Source: Pseudomonas sessilinigenes (GTDB taxonomy: Bacteria; Pseudomonadota; Gammaproteobacteria; Pseudomonadales; Pseudomonadaceae). Taken from it: DNA of 64,000 bases. Both the position numbers and the translations under genes were made by a program. The notes under the pieces were generated by a model, which saw only the letters and a list, made by a program, of their open reading frames with translations, was not told the origin of the DNA and did not search any database. Below, in pieces: positions 31,607 to 41,236 of this stretch (position 1 is its first letter; each line of letters opens with the position of its first letter). The stretch spans positions 248,001 through 312,000 of the forward strand of contig NZ_CP027706.1 of NCBI RefSeq assembly GCF_003850565.1, given 5' to 3'.

Positions 31607-33862
31607 ATGTCCTGCGTTGCCCGGCCTCTTCGTGGCCTGTTACTCGCCGCCGCCCTGCTGCTGTCGCCCTGGGCGCTGGCCCAGCCGTTGTTGGAAAACT
31701 CGCTGTGGCAGGTCGAGATCGATCCGGCGACCCTGGCGATTCGCGTGACCCCTGCCGGTCATCCGGCCGTGCAAGCCTCGGCGGGTGTGGACAGCCACCG
31801 GGTCAGCGCCTTGCAACAGACGCCGCAGCAGCTGAGTTGGCAATGGGACGATGGCGCCTGGAGCCTTAGCGCGACCCTGCGCCAGCGCGACCTGGTGTTC
31901 TCCATCCAGGCCCGGGAGCCGGGCTCGCTGACGTTCCTGCGCCAGCCGGCCAGCGCCATGGGCAGGGGGCTGGTCTGGCCTTTGGCCGAGGGGCACTACG
32001 TACCGACGGGGGACCTGCGCTGGCAACGGTTTCTACTGGACCAGGGCGAGGTCAACAGTACCCAGGACCTGAGCCTGCCGCTGTGGACCCTGGATCACGG
32101 CGCCTTCACCCTGAGCTGGCTGCTGACCCGACCCTATAACAACCGCCTGAGCCTGAGCGCCGAAGGGCCGGCCATGGCGCTGACGGGGCAGCATCAGTTC
32201 ACCCGCCTGGAACCCGATGCGCCGCTGACCATGACCTTGTACCTGGGGGACGCCGACCTGCTGGCGGGCGCCAAGCGCTATCGTCAATGGCTGATCGACA
32301 ACGGGCGCTACGAGACCCTGGAGGCCAAGCTGGCGCGCACGCCGCAAGGCAGCAAGTTGCTGGGGGCCAGTCATGTTTATCTGTGGGGCAACGATCTGCT
32401 GGGGGACGCCGATGTGCGCAACTGGCCGCAGTTGCTACAGGACTTGCAGGGTAACGAGCCGCTGGCGATGAAGCTGCGGGCCGGCCTGGACAAGGACAGC
32501 GCGAAGATCCTCAAGGCGTCCGCGGCCAACCTGGATGCCTATCAGCGCACCACCTTGCTGCGCAGCCTCAACAGCGCGCTGAACCAGCAGGCCCGCCTGG
32601 GCTGGCAGGGCGCTGACGAGCCCGACATGCAAGCCCTGGCCCAGGGTTACGGCGAGCTGCGCACGCAGATGGCCAAGGTCTTCGCCAAGGCCTTGAACAC
32701 CGACCCGGCGCGTTGGGGCAGCAGCCTGTCGCTGGCGACCATGGAGCGTTTGCAGGCGGCCGGGCTGAGCCGTTTGTGGCTAGGCCTCGGCGAAGGTTGG
32801 GAGGGCGGGCTCTGGCACCCCGAAGCGGTGCGGGCCGGAGTGGCCGCGGGGTATCTGGTGGCGCCCTACGACTCCTACGAGACCGCGTTGCGCAGCAATG
32901 AAAACCCCGACTGGAGCACCGCCCACCTGGGCTCGCGGGCCAACCGCGAGTGCGCGATCGTGCTGGAAAACGGCCAGCTCAAAAGCGGTTTCCAGCAGTC
33001 CGGGCATTACACCGACCCCCGTTGCGTCAGGCCACTGCTGGAGGCCCGGGTCAAGGCCGTGCAGGCCCGGGTCGGGTTCAACAGTTGGTTCCTCGATGCC
33101 TACGCCACCGGCATGCTGTTCGACAGCTACCGCGCCGAGAGGCCGATGACCCAGGCGCAGAACGCCGAGGGCAATATCGATGCTTCGCGCTGGATTGCCG
33201 AGCAGCAGCAACTGGTCAGCGGTTCCGAAGACGGCAATGGGGTGACGGCCGGCGGCGTGCTGTTCGCCCATGGCATGCAGACCCCAGTCATGGGCTGGGG
33301 CGATGAGCAGATGAGCAAGGAGGTGAAGTCGCCCTACTACCTGGGCAACTGGTACCCGCCGGAGCAGCCAGCGGTGTTCTTCAAGAGCGCGCCGCTCAAG
33401 GAGCCCTACCGCACGGTGTATTTCGCACCGGCGACACGTGTGCCGTTGTACCAGGCGGTGTTCCACGGGTCGCTGGTGACCAGCCACCATTGGCTGTTCG
33501 ACAGCCTCAAATTGAGCAATGTGCGGGTCGAGAACGAATTGGCCCAGCTGCTCTACAACGTGCCGCCCTTGTATCACCTGAGTGCCGCCACCCTGCGTCA
33601 GCGCCTGCCGCCGATGGTCCGCCAGGATGCATTTTTCCGGCCTTTGCACCAGCGCCTGGGCACCCAGGCCCTCACGGATTTTCGCTGGCTGACGGCGGAC
33701 CGCCAGGTGCAGCAGACCACCTTTGCCGACGGTTCGCGGCTGCTGGCGAATTTCGATGCCCAAGCCCGTGAAGTGCAGGGCGTGAGGTTGCCGGGGCAGA
33801 GCATCAAGGCGCTGCTGGCGGACGGCGAGGTGCGTGAGTATCAGGTCGCGCGCCAGCCCTGA
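31607..33862 (+). CDS. GH129/GH101-related glycoside hydrolase-like protein
   Basis: A 751-residue secreted protein. The ATG at 31607 gives a signal peptide (LLLAAALLLSPWALA). A beta-sandwich-like N-terminal half is followed by a TIM-barrel-like region with ASHVYLWGNDLLG, RLWLGLGEGWEGG, FNSWFLDAYATGM and VTAGGVLFAHGMQTPVMGWG. These motifs fit the family of glycosidases related to GH129 and GH101 (endo-alpha-N-acetylgalactosaminidases). The Asp of FLDAYATGM is the best candidate nucleophile. Substrate and cellular role in Pseudomonas are unknown. It stands alone after the efflux operon. Confidence 0.68.
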   Translation: MSCVARPLRGLLLAAALLLSPWALAQPLLENSLWQVEIDPATLAIRVTPAGHPAVQASAGVDSHRVSALQQTPQQLSWQWDDGAWSLSATLRQRDLVFSIQAREPGSLTFLRQPASAMGRGLVWPLAEGHYVPTGDLRWQRFLLDQGEVNSTQDLSLPLWTLDHGAFTLSWLLTRPYNNRLSLSAEGPAMALTGQHQFTRLEPDAPLTMTLYLGDADLLAGAKRYRQWLIDNGRYETLEAKLARTPQGSKLLGASHVYLWGNDLLGDADVRNWPQLLQDLQGNEPLAMKLRAGLDKDSAKILKASAANLDAYQRTTLLRSLNSALNQQARLGWQGADEPDMQALAQGYGELRTQMAKVFAKALNTDPARWGSSLSLATMERLQAAGLSRLWLGLGEGWEGGLWHPEAVRAGVAAGYLVAPYDSYETALRSNENPDWSTAHLGSRANRECAIVLENGQLKSGFQQSGHYTDPRCVRPLLEARVKAVQARVGFNSWFLDAYATGMLFDSYRAERPMTQAQNAEGNIDASRWIAEQQQLVSGSEDGNGVTAGGVLFAHGMQTPVMGWGDEQMSKEVKSPYYLGNWYPPEQPAVFFKSAPLKEPYRTVYFAPATRVPLYQAVFHGSLVTSHHWLFDSLKLSNVRVENELAQLLYNVPPLYHLSAATLRQRLPPMVRQDAFFRPLHQRLGTQALTDFRWLTADRQVQQTTFADGSRLLANFDAQAREVQGVRLPGQSIKALLADGEVREYQVARQP

Positions 33863-33886
33863 GCCGTCCGGCGGCAGGCTGTGGCC

Positions 33887-34513
33887 TCAGGCTTTGCGCC
33901 AGACGCTGGCCAGCCACGGTTGCTGCTCCCGGGGCAATCCGGCAGGGCGGTAATAGTGCTCCAGTTCGACAAATCCGGCATCCGTCAGGAGTGCCTGCCA
34001 GGCCGCCAGGTCGTGGTAGGCGCCGTAGCGGGCGCCGTTCCAGCCTTCCTGGTTGTCGCCCCTGGGGTTGGAGCTGAACAGCACCCCGCCGGGCTTCAAG
34101 GTGCAATGCAGTTGCTTGAGTACCCGGGGCAGTTCCTGGCCGGGAACGTGGAACAGCACGGCGTTGGCGAAGATCCCGTCGAAGCGTGCCGCTGGCAGGT
34201 CGAGCTTGAGGAAGTCTTGCTGCCAGACTTCGCAGCCGCTGTCTTGCCGGGCCATCCGGGCGAACTCCTGGCTGCCGTCCAGGCCGACGGCCACATGGCC
34301 CAGGCGGGTGAAGGTGCGCAGGTCGCGCCCCGGGCCGCAGCCGAAGTCCAGCAGGGTGAAGGGCGCCGTGCCCTGGATATGCCGCAGCAGGGCGTCGATG
34401 TTCTGGCTGACGTCGTGGTCGCGGGTACCTTCGCGAAAGCCTTCGGCCACCTGGTTGTAGTGGCCCAGGGTGGTGGCGGTGATGGTGTCGAGATCGTCGG
34501 GGGCAAGTTTCAT
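33887..34513 (-). CDS. SAM-dependent class I methyltransferase
   Basis: A 208-residue methyltransferase. SAM motif I is LLDFGCGPGRD (about 54-64), the acidic loop is GLDGSQEF, and motifs FDGIFANAVLFHV and LKPGGVLFSSNPRGDNQEGW follow. The ATG at 34513 was chosen because the domain begins there. The substrate is unknown. It is convergent with the glycosidase gene and lies downstream of a repeat element. Confidence 0.88.
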   Translation of the reverse strand: MKLAPDDLDTITATTLGHYNQVAEGFREGTRDHDVSQNIDALLRHIQGTAPFTLLDFGCGPGRDLRTFTRLGHVAVGLDGSQEFARMARQDSGCEVWQQDFLKLDLPAARFDGIFANAVLFHVPGQELPRVLKQLHCTLKPGGVLFSSNPRGDNQEGWNGARYGAYHDLAAWQALLTDAGFVELEHYYRPAGLPREQQPWLASVWRKA

Positions 34514-34580
34514 GGCGGCAGGACGGCGTGATGGGGACCGGCTCAATATACACCGGTGCAAAGGCAAGGTTGGCGGGCGC

Positions 34581-34654
34581 TGCCTGCGGCAGCGGCGACA
34601 CGAAGCGGGACTTGTGGGTACGCGCTTGTAGCCGCTGCCGGGCCTGCGAGGCTG
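34581..34654. repeat. TGTAGCCGCTG-type repeat pair
   Basis: A partial inverted copy (GCCTGCGGCAGCGGCGACAC, about 34581-34600) is followed by a forward copy at 34625-34654. They lie between metI and the methyltransferase gene. Confidence 0.65.
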
Positions 34655-34692
34655 CGCCAAGGCCCAGAGGGCCTTCAGGTGCGCGAAGCGGC

Positions 34693-35337
34693 TCAGCGCT
34701 TGTTGAGGCGCCGGGCCAGGCGGTCGCCGCCGAGCTGGATCGCCGCCACCAGGAGCACCAGCAACACGATCACCGTGAGCATGATCTGGCTGTCGAAGCG
34801 CTGGTAGCCGTAGCGGTAGGCGATGTCCCCCAGCCCGCCGGCCCCGATGGCCCCGGCCATGGCCGAGGAGTTGATCATGGTCACCAGGGTGATGGTGAAG
34901 CCGCCGACTATGCCCGGCAGCGCCTCGGGCAAGAGCACGTGCCAGACAATGTGCCAGCGTCGGCAGCCCATGGCCTGGGCCGCTTCGATCAGCCCGTGGT
35001 CGACCTCCCGCAGGCTGACTTCGGCGATGCGCGCGAAGAACGGCGTGGCGGCGATGGTCAGCGGCACCACGGCCGCCCACACCCCATAGGTGGTGCCGAC
35101 GATCAGCCGGGTGAAGGGGATCAGCGCCACCATCAGGATCAGGAACGGGATCGAGCGGAACAGGTTGACGAAGGCCCCCAGGGCGCGGTTCAGCGCCGGG
35201 GCCTGGTAGATCCCGCCCTTACCGCTGGTGACCAGGATCACTGCCAGGGGAATCCCCGCCAGCAGGGCGATCAACGACGACACGCCGACCATCAGCAGGG
35301 TGTCGAGTGCACCCTGGAGCAAACGTTCAAACCACAT
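34693..35337 (-). CDS. metI: Methionine-type ABC transporter permease MetI
   Basis: A 214-residue MetI permease starting [20 protein letters not shown], with about five membrane segments and the typical [20 protein letters not shown] near the end. It overlaps metN by 11 bases and has GGAGGTG inside metN. It is the last gene of the reverse-strand cluster that begins with the SfnB-like genes. It would import methionine or an organosulfur compound for desulfurisation. Confidence 0.93.
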   Translation of the reverse strand: MWFERLLQGALDTLLMVGVSSLIALLAGIPLAVILVTSGKGGIYQAPALNRALGAFVNLFRSIPFLILMVALIPFTRLIVGTTYGVWAAVVPLTIAATPFFARIAEVSLREVDHGLIEAAQAMGCRRWHIVWHVLLPEALPGIVGGFTITLVTMINSSAMAGAIGAGGLGDIAYRYGYQRFDSQIMLTVIVLLVLLVAAIQLGGDRLARRLNKR

Positions 35338-36451
35338 AACCCAGCACCTCCACCTGTTGTGCCCAGTGCCTGGCGCGCTGGCGCAGTTCCTCGGCGCCCA
35401 GGGACGAGCCCTGCACCGCCAGCAGCAGCTGGCCCAGGGCATGGCCCTGGATGCGCTCGACCCCGCCCTGCAGCAGCCGCACGCGTCCGCCCAGGGCGTT
35501 GAACAGCGCCGCCAGGTCCGGCTCGTCACGTTGCGCGCCGGTAAAGCGCAGGCTCAGCACCACGGCCGCTGCGGCACTCTTGGGATGGCTGCGCAGGCGT
35601 TGGCGCAACTCCTCGGGCAGTTCATGTTGCAAGGGTGCCAGCAGGGTCTTGCTGACCTCGTGCTGCGGGTCGCCGAAGACCTTCCACACCGGGCCCTGCT
35701 CGACGATCCCCCCACGCTCCAGGACCACCACCCGGTGGCAGATATCGCGGATCACCGCCATCTCGTGGGTGATCAGGATGATGGTCAGGCCCAGGCGCTG
35801 GTTGATCTCTTGCAGCAGGCCGAGGATCGACTGGGTGGTTTCCGGGTCCAGGGCCGAGGTGGCCTCGTCGCACAGCAGGATCTCGGGGTCGTGGACCAGG
35901 GCGCGGGCGATCCCCACCCGCTGCTTCTGGCCGCCGGACAGCTGCGCCGGATAGGCCTGGTGCTTGTCCTTCAGGCCCACCAGTTCCAGCAGTTCACGGA
36001 CCTTGCGCTGGCGCTGGGCCTTGGGCACCCCGGCCACCTTCAGGGGCAGCTCGACGTTGTGCCACACGGTCTTGGCCGACATCAGGTTGAAGTGCTGGAA
36101 GATCATGCCGATGCGTCGGCGCAGGGCCACCAGGCGGTCTTCGTCGAATTCGCCGATGTCCACCTGGTCGATCAGCACCCGGCCGCTGCTGGGTCGTTCC
36201 AGGCGGTTGATGGTGCGGATCAGCGACGACTTGCCGGCGCCGCTGCGGCCGATGATGCCGAACACCTCGCCGCGCTGGATCGCCAGGTCGATGCCGTGCA
36301 GGGCCTGGACCGGACCCTGCTGGCCCTGGTAGGTCTTGCCCAGGCCGATGAAGCGCACCTGGGCGCGGTTCAGGTCCGGATGCAGCTCGGTCCGTTCGGC
36401 GCTCTGGGGTTCGGGTTCGGGGAGCGCAAGCTTATGCGTGGCGACTGTCAT
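35327..36451 (-). CDS. metN: Methionine-type ABC transporter ATPase MetN with NIL domain
   Basis: A 374-residue ATPase with Walker [10 protein letters not shown] (about 68-76), Q-loop [13 protein letters not shown], signature LSGGQKQR and Walker [15 protein letters not shown]. About 85 C-terminal residues, including [20 protein letters not shown], form the regulatory NIL domain that senses substrate in MetN. An N-terminal extension of about 30 residues precedes the ATPase. It lies one base after metQ and overlaps metI. Confidence 0.94.
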   Translation of the reverse strand: MTVATHKLALPEPEPQSAERTELHPDLNRAQVRFIGLGKTYQGQQGPVQALHGIDLAIQRGEVFGIIGRSGAGKSSLIRTINRLERPSSGRVLIDQVDIGEFDEDRLVALRRRIGMIFQHFNLMSAKTVWHNVELPLKVAGVPKAQRQRKVRELLELVGLKDKHQAYPAQLSGGQKQRVGIARALVHDPEILLCDEATSALDPETTQSILGLLQEINQRLGLTIILITHEMAVIRDICHRVVVLERGGIVEQGPVWKVFGDPQHEVSKTLLAPLQHELPEELRQRLRSHPKSAAAAVVLSLRFTGAQRDEPDLAALFNALGGRVRLLQGGVERIQGHALGQLLLAVQGSSLGAEELRQRARHWAQQVEVLGYVV

Positions 36452-36452
36452 C

Positions 36453-37262
36453 TCAACCTTCCCAACCGGCCTGGTAGAGCTTGCCGTGGGCCTGGTCCAG
36501 GGCGGCGCGCACGGCGGGCGAATGCTGGTAGATATCGACGAACTTGATCAGCCGCGGATCGTTTTTGCTCTTGGGCTGGATCACGAACTGGATCACGTAC
36601 TCCTTGTGGTCCAGGCCGTCGAACAGCAGCGCCGAGCCGGCATCGAAGGTCTTGGCCAGGCGGATGTAGGCCGGGTAGCCCTGGACCAGGTCGGCGTCGT
36701 CGTAGGCACGCACCAGTTGCACGGCCTCGACCTGGAGGATCTTGATCTTTTTCGGGTTGGCGATGATGTCGTCTTCGGTGGCCTTGTAGCCGACCCCCGG
36801 CTTCAGGCTGATCAGCCCGGCCTTGGCCAGCAGCTGCAGGCCGCGACCGCTGTTGATCGGGTCGTTGGCGATGGCCACGCTGGCGCCTTGGGGCAGTTCG
36901 TCGAAGCTTTTGTACTTCTTCGAGTACAGGCCGACGTTGTTGATGATCCCCGGGGCGAAAGGCACCAGGTCGAAACCGGCGGCGGCCTTGGCGTTTTCCA
37001 GGAACGGGATGTGCTGGAAGTAGTTCACGTCGATGTCGCCGGCGGCCAGGCTGACGTTGGGCGCGATCCAGTCGCTGAACTCCACCAGTTCCACCTTCAG
37101 GCCTTGCTTGCCGGCTTCGGCGACGGCGGCCTCCAGGGGAATGGCGAAGGCGGCGGTGGTGCCGACCTTGAGTGGCGGTTCGGCGGCGAAGACGCTGCTG
37201 GCGAAGAGCCCGAGGGCGAGGGCCAGTGCTTTGACCGGATGGCGCGGGAGCTTGGTGTTCAT
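36453..37262 (-). CDS. metQ: MetQ-type binding protein of the Dsz-like cluster
   Basis: A 269-residue NlpA/MetQ-family protein with a signal peptide ending SSVFA and no lipobox Cys. Family marks are [39 protein letters not shown] and [14 protein letters not shown]. It diverges from the solo MetQ at 20544 in the binding region (for example SDWIAPN instead of TDYVQPN). That fits a different, perhaps larger organosulfur ligand supplied to the adjacent monooxygenases. Confidence 0.92.
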   Translation of the reverse strand: MNTKLPRHPVKALALALGLFASSVFAAEPPLKVGTTAAFAIPLEAAVAEAGKQGLKVELVEFSDWIAPNVSLAAGDIDVNYFQHIPFLENAKAAAGFDLVPFAPGIINNVGLYSKKYKSFDELPQGASVAIANDPINSGRGLQLLAKAGLISLKPGVGYKATEDDIIANPKKIKILQVEAVQLVRAYDDADLVQGYPAYIRLAKTFDAGSALLFDGLDHKEYVIQFVIQPKSKNDPRLIKFVDIYQHSPAVRAALDQAHGKLYQAGWEG

Positions 37263-37313
37263 GGTCTTGGGTTCCAGTCAGTGCATCGAGGTTTTTGGGG
37301 GTGTTACGGTCTT

Positions 37314-37387
37314 GTCGCGGCAAGCCTCGCTCCTGCGCAGGCATCTGCAGGAGCGAGCGGGCGGCGATCCGGCTTGCCCGCGATGCC
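37314..37387. repeat. Inverted pair of GGCAAGC...CTCGCTCC-type repeats
   Basis: CGCGGCAAGCCTCGCTCCTG faces CAGGAGCGAGCGGGCGGCG, which continues into GGCTTGCCCGCGATG. The pair sits inside the presumed operon, between the DszA-like gene and metQ, and could stabilise or separate the two parts of the transcript. Confidence 0.75.
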
Positions 37388-37388
37388 G

Positions 37389-38756
37389 TTAGCGGCGGTA
37401 GGCCGCGCCGGTGTGGCGAGCGGGTAGCTTGCGGTCCTGGTGGAAGAGCTTTTCGCGCAGGGTCCCGGTCTCGTAGGCGGTCTTGTAGGACCCGCGTCGT
37501 TGCAGCTCCGGGATCACCAGGTCGATGAAGTCGACATAGCTTTCCGGGGTGACGATGCGGGTCAGGTTGAAGCCGTCCAGGCCGGTCTCGGCGATCCAGG
37601 ATTCCAGGTCGTCGGCCACCTGCTGCGGTGAACCGACCACGGTGAAGTAGCGCCCGCCCAGGGCGTGCTGCTCCAGGAGCTTGCGCCGGGTCCAGTCGTT
37701 GTTCTGCAGGTGCTTGGTGGCCGACTGGATGGCGTTGTTCTTCACGTACTGGATAGGTTCGTCGAGCTCGTACTGGGCGAAGTCGATGCCGGTGGAGGCG
37801 GAGAAGTGCGCGACCCCGGCCTCGGCGCTGGCATGGCTGCGGTACTCGGCGTGCTTCTTCCAGGCCAGCTCCTCGGTGGCCCCGACGATCACGTTCAGGC
37901 CCATGAAGATCTTGATGTCCTCGGGGTTGCGCCCGGCGGCCACGGCGCTGGCGCGGACCTTGTCCACCTGGGCCTTGGTCGCGGCCTTGTTCTGCCCGCT
38001 GATGAACACGCATTCGGCGTGGCGCCCGGCGAACACCAGGCCGCGCTCCGAACTGCCGGCCTGGAACAGCACCGGGGTGCGCTGGGGCGAGGGCTCGCAC
38101 AGGTGATAACCGCTGACCTGGTAGAACTCGCCCTGGTGCTCGACCTTGTGCACCTTGTCCGGCCGTGCATAGATGCGCTGCTCGCGGTCGTTGACCACGG
38201 CGTCGTCTTCCCAACTGCCTTCCCAGAGCTTGTACAGCACCTCCAGGTATTCGTCGGCCTGGTCGTAGCGGCGGTCGTGCTCGATCTGCTCCTTGAGGCC
38301 CATGGCCTGGGCGGCGCTGTCCAGGTAGCCGGTGACGATGTTCCAGCCGACCCGGCCACGGCTCAGGTGGTCGAGGGTGGAAAGCCTGCGGGCGAACAGG
38401 TAGGGCGCCTCGTAGGTGAGGTTGGCGGTGAGGCCGAACCCCAGGTTGCGGGTGACCGCGGCCATGGCCGAGACCAGCAGCAGCGGGTCGTTGACCGGCA
38501 GCTGGATCGACTCCTTGAGCGTCACGTCCACCGAGCCCTGGTAGACGTCGTAGACCCCGACGATATCGGCGATGAACAGCCCGTCGAACAGTCCGCGCTC
38601 CAGCAACTGGGCCAGCTCGGTCCAGTACTCGAGGCTCTGGTACTGGGTGGAGGTGTCCCGTGGGTGGGTCCACAGGCCGTGGTTGATGTGCCCGACGCAG
38701 TTCATGTTGAAGGCGTTGAGCAGGATCTTCTTCTTGGTGGGGGCGAGGGCGCTCAT
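37389..38756 (-). CDS. FMN-dependent monooxygenase, DszA/NtaA/SnaA family
   Basis: A 455-residue flavin-dependent oxidoreductase with a TIM-barrel of the bacterial luciferase type. Segments KILLNAFNMNCVGHINHGLW, FDGLFIADIVGVYDVYQG, ISTLDHLSRGR-like LSTLDHLSRGRVGWNIVTGY, and PVLFQAGSSERGLVFAGRHA mark the DszA/NtaA group. Length is close to DszA, which opens a sulfone ring using reduced FMN. The start overlaps the upstream SfnB-like stop by one base (TGATG). No flavin reductase gene is seen in the window. The sulfur substrate is unknown. Confidence 0.9.
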   Translation of the reverse strand: MSALAPTKKKILLNAFNMNCVGHINHGLWTHPRDTSTQYQSLEYWTELAQLLERGLFDGLFIADIVGVYDVYQGSVDVTLKESIQLPVNDPLLLVSAMAAVTRNLGFGLTANLTYEAPYLFARRLSTLDHLSRGRVGWNIVTGYLDSAAQAMGLKEQIEHDRRYDQADEYLEVLYKLWEGSWEDDAVVNDREQRIYARPDKVHKVEHQGEFYQVSGYHLCEPSPQRTPVLFQAGSSERGLVFAGRHAECVFISGQNKAATKAQVDKVRASAVAAGRNPEDIKIFMGLNVIVGATEELAWKKHAEYRSHASAEAGVAHFSASTGIDFAQYELDEPIQYVKNNAIQSATKHLQNNDWTRRKLLEQHALGGRYFTVVGSPQQVADDLESWIAETGLDGFNLTRIVTPESYVDFIDLVIPELQRRGSYKTAYETGTLREKLFHQDRKLPARHTGAAYRR

Positions 38757-39955
38757 CAGATGGTCCCCCGCAGTGGCGGGTTCTGCTGGTTGAGGTAGTA
38801 GTTGCCCACGGCGTGGTACTTCCAGCGCACCGGGTCGTGCAGGGTGTGCACCCGGGCATTGCGCCAATGGCGGTCCAGGCCGTACTCGGCCAGGGTCGCC
38901 TGGCTGCCGGCCAGTTCGAACAGGGTGCTGCCGGCGGCCAGGGAAATCTCCGTGCTCAGGGCCCGGGCCTCGGCCACGGCGATGGAGGCGGCCGCCACGG
39001 TCTCGGCGTTGGTCTGGGCCTGGGCGCGGTCGAGGAACTCCCCGGCCCGTTCCAGCAGGGCCTCGGTGGCATGCAGGCGAATGCTCAGGTGGCCGAAACT
39101 CTTGATGGTCAGCGGGTCGTCGGTGGCCTTGTCGTGGCCGGAATCGATCCACGGCCGGCTCTTGGTCCGTACAAAGCGCAGGGCGTCTTCGTAGGCGGCG
39201 CGGGCGATGCCGGTGTCGATGGCGGCGTGGAGAATCTGCGCCAGGGGGCCGACCGGGGTCGGACGCTCGAAGGCGCTCTGGAACGGCACCACGTCGGCGG
39301 CGTCCACCGCCACGCTTTCGAAGACCACCGAGCCACTGCCGGTGGTGCGCTGGCCGAAGCCGCTCCAGTCGTCGATCACGCTCAGGCCCTGGCTGTCGGC
39401 GGGGACGAACGCCAGTTGCTGGATGCCGTCCTCATCCACCACCGAGGTGGGGATGCGCTGGGCATAGATGGCGCCGGTGGCGTAGAACTTGCGTCCGTCG
39501 ATGCGGTAACCCTGGCCGCTGCGGTCGCGGCTCAGGCGGGTGGTGCGGTCGTGGGCGGTCTTGGTGCCCAGCTCGGCCAGGGCGTTGCCGAAGCGTCGGC
39601 CGGCCAGGACCTCTGCGTACAGCCGTTGCTTCTGCTGCTCGCTGCCGTTCACCCGCAGCACTTCGAGGGCATAGAAATGGTTTTGCGGGATCTGGCCCAG
39701 GGAGGCGTCGGCCTCGGCGATCAGCGCGGTGACCTTGGCCAGGGTGACGTTGGATACGCCAGCGCCGCCATATTCCTTGGGTACGCTGATGCCCCACAGG
39801 CCGGAGCGGCTGAAGGCTTCCAGCTCGGGGTGCGGCAGGCGCCGCTCGCGATCGCGCAGGGCGCTGTCGCGCTTGAAATCTTCCGCCAGGTCGCTGGCGA
39901 CAATCAGGGCTTGCTCGTCGCTGGTGATGACCGCGACGTGTTGAGAAAGAGACAT
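38756..39955 (-). CDS. sfnB: SfnB/DszC-like flavoprotein monooxygenase 1
   Basis: A 399-residue acyl-CoA dehydrogenase-fold flavoprotein of the SfnB/DszC group, which oxidise sulfur compounds rather than acyl-CoA. Marks are GISVPKEYGGAGVSNVTLAK, DDWSGFGQRTTGSGSVVFES and the C-terminal DRHWRNARVHTLHDPVRWKY. The ATG at 39955 follows TGGAG; an upstream ATG at 39979 does not. It is followed by the DszA-like gene with a one-base overlap and preceded by a paralog. Confidence 0.9.
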   Translation of the reverse strand: MSLSQHVAVITSDEQALIVASDLAEDFKRDSALRDRERRLPHPELEAFSRSGLWGISVPKEYGGAGVSNVTLAKVTALIAEADASLGQIPQNHFYALEVLRVNGSEQQKQRLYAEVLAGRRFGNALAELGTKTAHDRTTRLSRDRSGQGYRIDGRKFYATGAIYAQRIPTSVVDEDGIQQLAFVPADSQGLSVIDDWSGFGQRTTGSGSVVFESVAVDAADVVPFQSAFERPTPVGPLAQILHAAIDTGIARAAYEDALRFVRTKSRPWIDSGHDKATDDPLTIKSFGHLSIRLHATEALLERAGEFLDRAQAQTNAETVAAASIAVAEARALSTEISLAAGSTLFELAGSQATLAEYGLDRHWRNARVHTLHDPVRWKYHAVGNYYLNQQNPPLRGTI

Positions 39956-39994
39956 GTGTTTCTCCAGAGATCTGGTCAAAAGCGTTCTGGGCGG

Positions 39995-41236
39995 TTAAAT
40001 CCAGGAATGACGGGCCGGCAGCGTGCCGTTCAGGTGATAGGCGCCCACGGCGTGGTACTTCCAGCGCACCGGGTCGTGCAGGGTGTGCACCCGGGCGTTG
40101 CGCCAATGGCGGTCAAGGTTGAATTCGGCGAGGGTGGCGCGGCTGCCGGCCAGCTCGAACAGTTTCTCGCTGGCTTGCAGGGAGATCTCGGTGGTCAGCA
40201 CCTTGGCTTCGGCTACGGCGATGGAGGCACGGGCCGCGGACTCGGCGGTGACCGGCGCCGCGCTGACCTGGTCCAGCACTTGGCCGGCCTTGCGCAGCAG
40301 GGCCTCGGCGGCGTGCAGTTCGATCTGCAGCTTGCCGATGTCGGCGATCACATAGAGGTCGTCGCTGGCCCGTTCGACGTTGGCGTCGATCCACGGCCGC
40401 GAGCGTTCACGGACGAAGCGAATGGCATCGGCCAGGGCTTCGCGGGCGATCCCGGCGTCGATGGCGGCCTGGATCAGTTGCGAGGCGGCGCCCTGGATGT
40501 TCGGGGTCTCGTTGATCTTCCAGTTGTCCAGCACCAGCTCGGAGTCCACCCGCACGTTGTTCAGCAAGATGGTGCCGCTGGCGGTGGTGCGCTGGCCGAA
40601 GCCCGACCAGTCATCGATGATGCGCAGCCCCGGGGTGCCACGGCGGACGAAGGCCAGGACCTGGCGACCGTCGTCGTTGAGCGCCTTGACCGCCACCCAG
40701 TGGGCGAACAGCGCGCCGGTGGAATAGAACTTCTGGCCGTTGAGCACATGGCCGTCGGCGTCGGCGCTGATCCGCGCCTTGAGTTCCAGGGTGTTCTTGG
40801 TGCCGCGCTCCGGGCCGGCATTGCCGATGCGCCAGCCTTCCAGGACGCTTTGCAGCAGCTGTTTCTTCTGGCGCTCGGTACCGCAACCGAGGATCAGGTT
40901 GAGGATGCCGAACTGGTTCTGCGGGATCTGCCCGAGGGCCGGGTCCGCCGCGGAAATGATCGCGAACACCTCGGCCACGGTCACGTAGGAAACCTGTGGG
41001 CCGCCATAGGCCCGGGGGATAGCGATGCTGCCCAGGCCACTGCGGGTGAACTGCTCGACCAGCGCCCAGGGCAGCTTGCGCTGGCGGTCGCGCTGGGCGG
41101 CTTGTTGGCGGGCCTCGTCGGCCAGTTCATGGGCGGCCTGCAAGGCCTGGGCGTCGTTGAGCAGTACCTGCGCGGGCAACAACAGGGGGGCAATGTCCAG
41201 GTCGCTCTGGACCTGTGCTTCTACCAGACTGGACAT
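39995..41236 (-). CDS. sfnB: SfnB/DszC-like flavoprotein monooxygenase 2
   Basis: A 413-residue paralog of the downstream flavoprotein with the same fold and marks: GSIAIPRAYGGPQVSYVTVA, DDWSGFGQRTTASGTILLNN and DRHWRNARVHTLHDPVRWKY. AAGGAG precedes the ATG at 41236. It is the first gene of the probable operon, facing an AT-rich promoter. The two copies differ enough that they may act on successive oxidation states or on different compounds. Confidence 0.9.
   Translation of the reverse strand: MSSLVEAQVQSDLDIAPLLLPAQVLLNDAQALQAAHELADEARQQAAQRDRQRKLPWALVEQFTRSGLGSIAIPRAYGGPQVSYVTVAEVFAIISAADPALGQIPQNQFGILNLILGCGTERQKKQLLQSVLEGWRIGNAGPERGTKNTLELKARISADADGHVLNGQKFYSTGALFAHWVAVKALNDDGRQVLAFVRRGTPGLRIIDDWSGFGQRTTASGTILLNNVRVDSELVLDNWKINETPNIQGAASQLIQAAIDAGIAREALADAIRFVRERSRPWIDANVERASDDLYVIADIGKLQIELHAAEALLRKAGQVLDQVSAAPVTAESAARASIAVAEAKVLTTEISLQASEKLFELAGSRATLAEFNLDRHWRNARVHTLHDPVRWKYHAVGAYHLNGTLPARHSWI

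Noticed and set aside
27856..31608. Very long antisense open frame (about 1250 codons) opposite the RND pump genes
   Set aside because: It is the mirror of strong third-position GC in triB and triC. Its translation is low-complexity, rich in His, Gln and Arg, and matches no family.
34514..35080. Long N-terminal extension of the methyltransferase frame
   Set aside because: It crosses a repeat and runs antisense or out of frame to metI. The methyltransferase domain starts at the ATG at 34513.
36448..38859. Open frame of about 800 codons spanning metQ and the DszA-like gene in another reading frame
   Set aside because: Translation gives Arg/Pro/Gly-rich sequence crossing an intergenic repeat. 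The true genes are in the other frame with family motifs.
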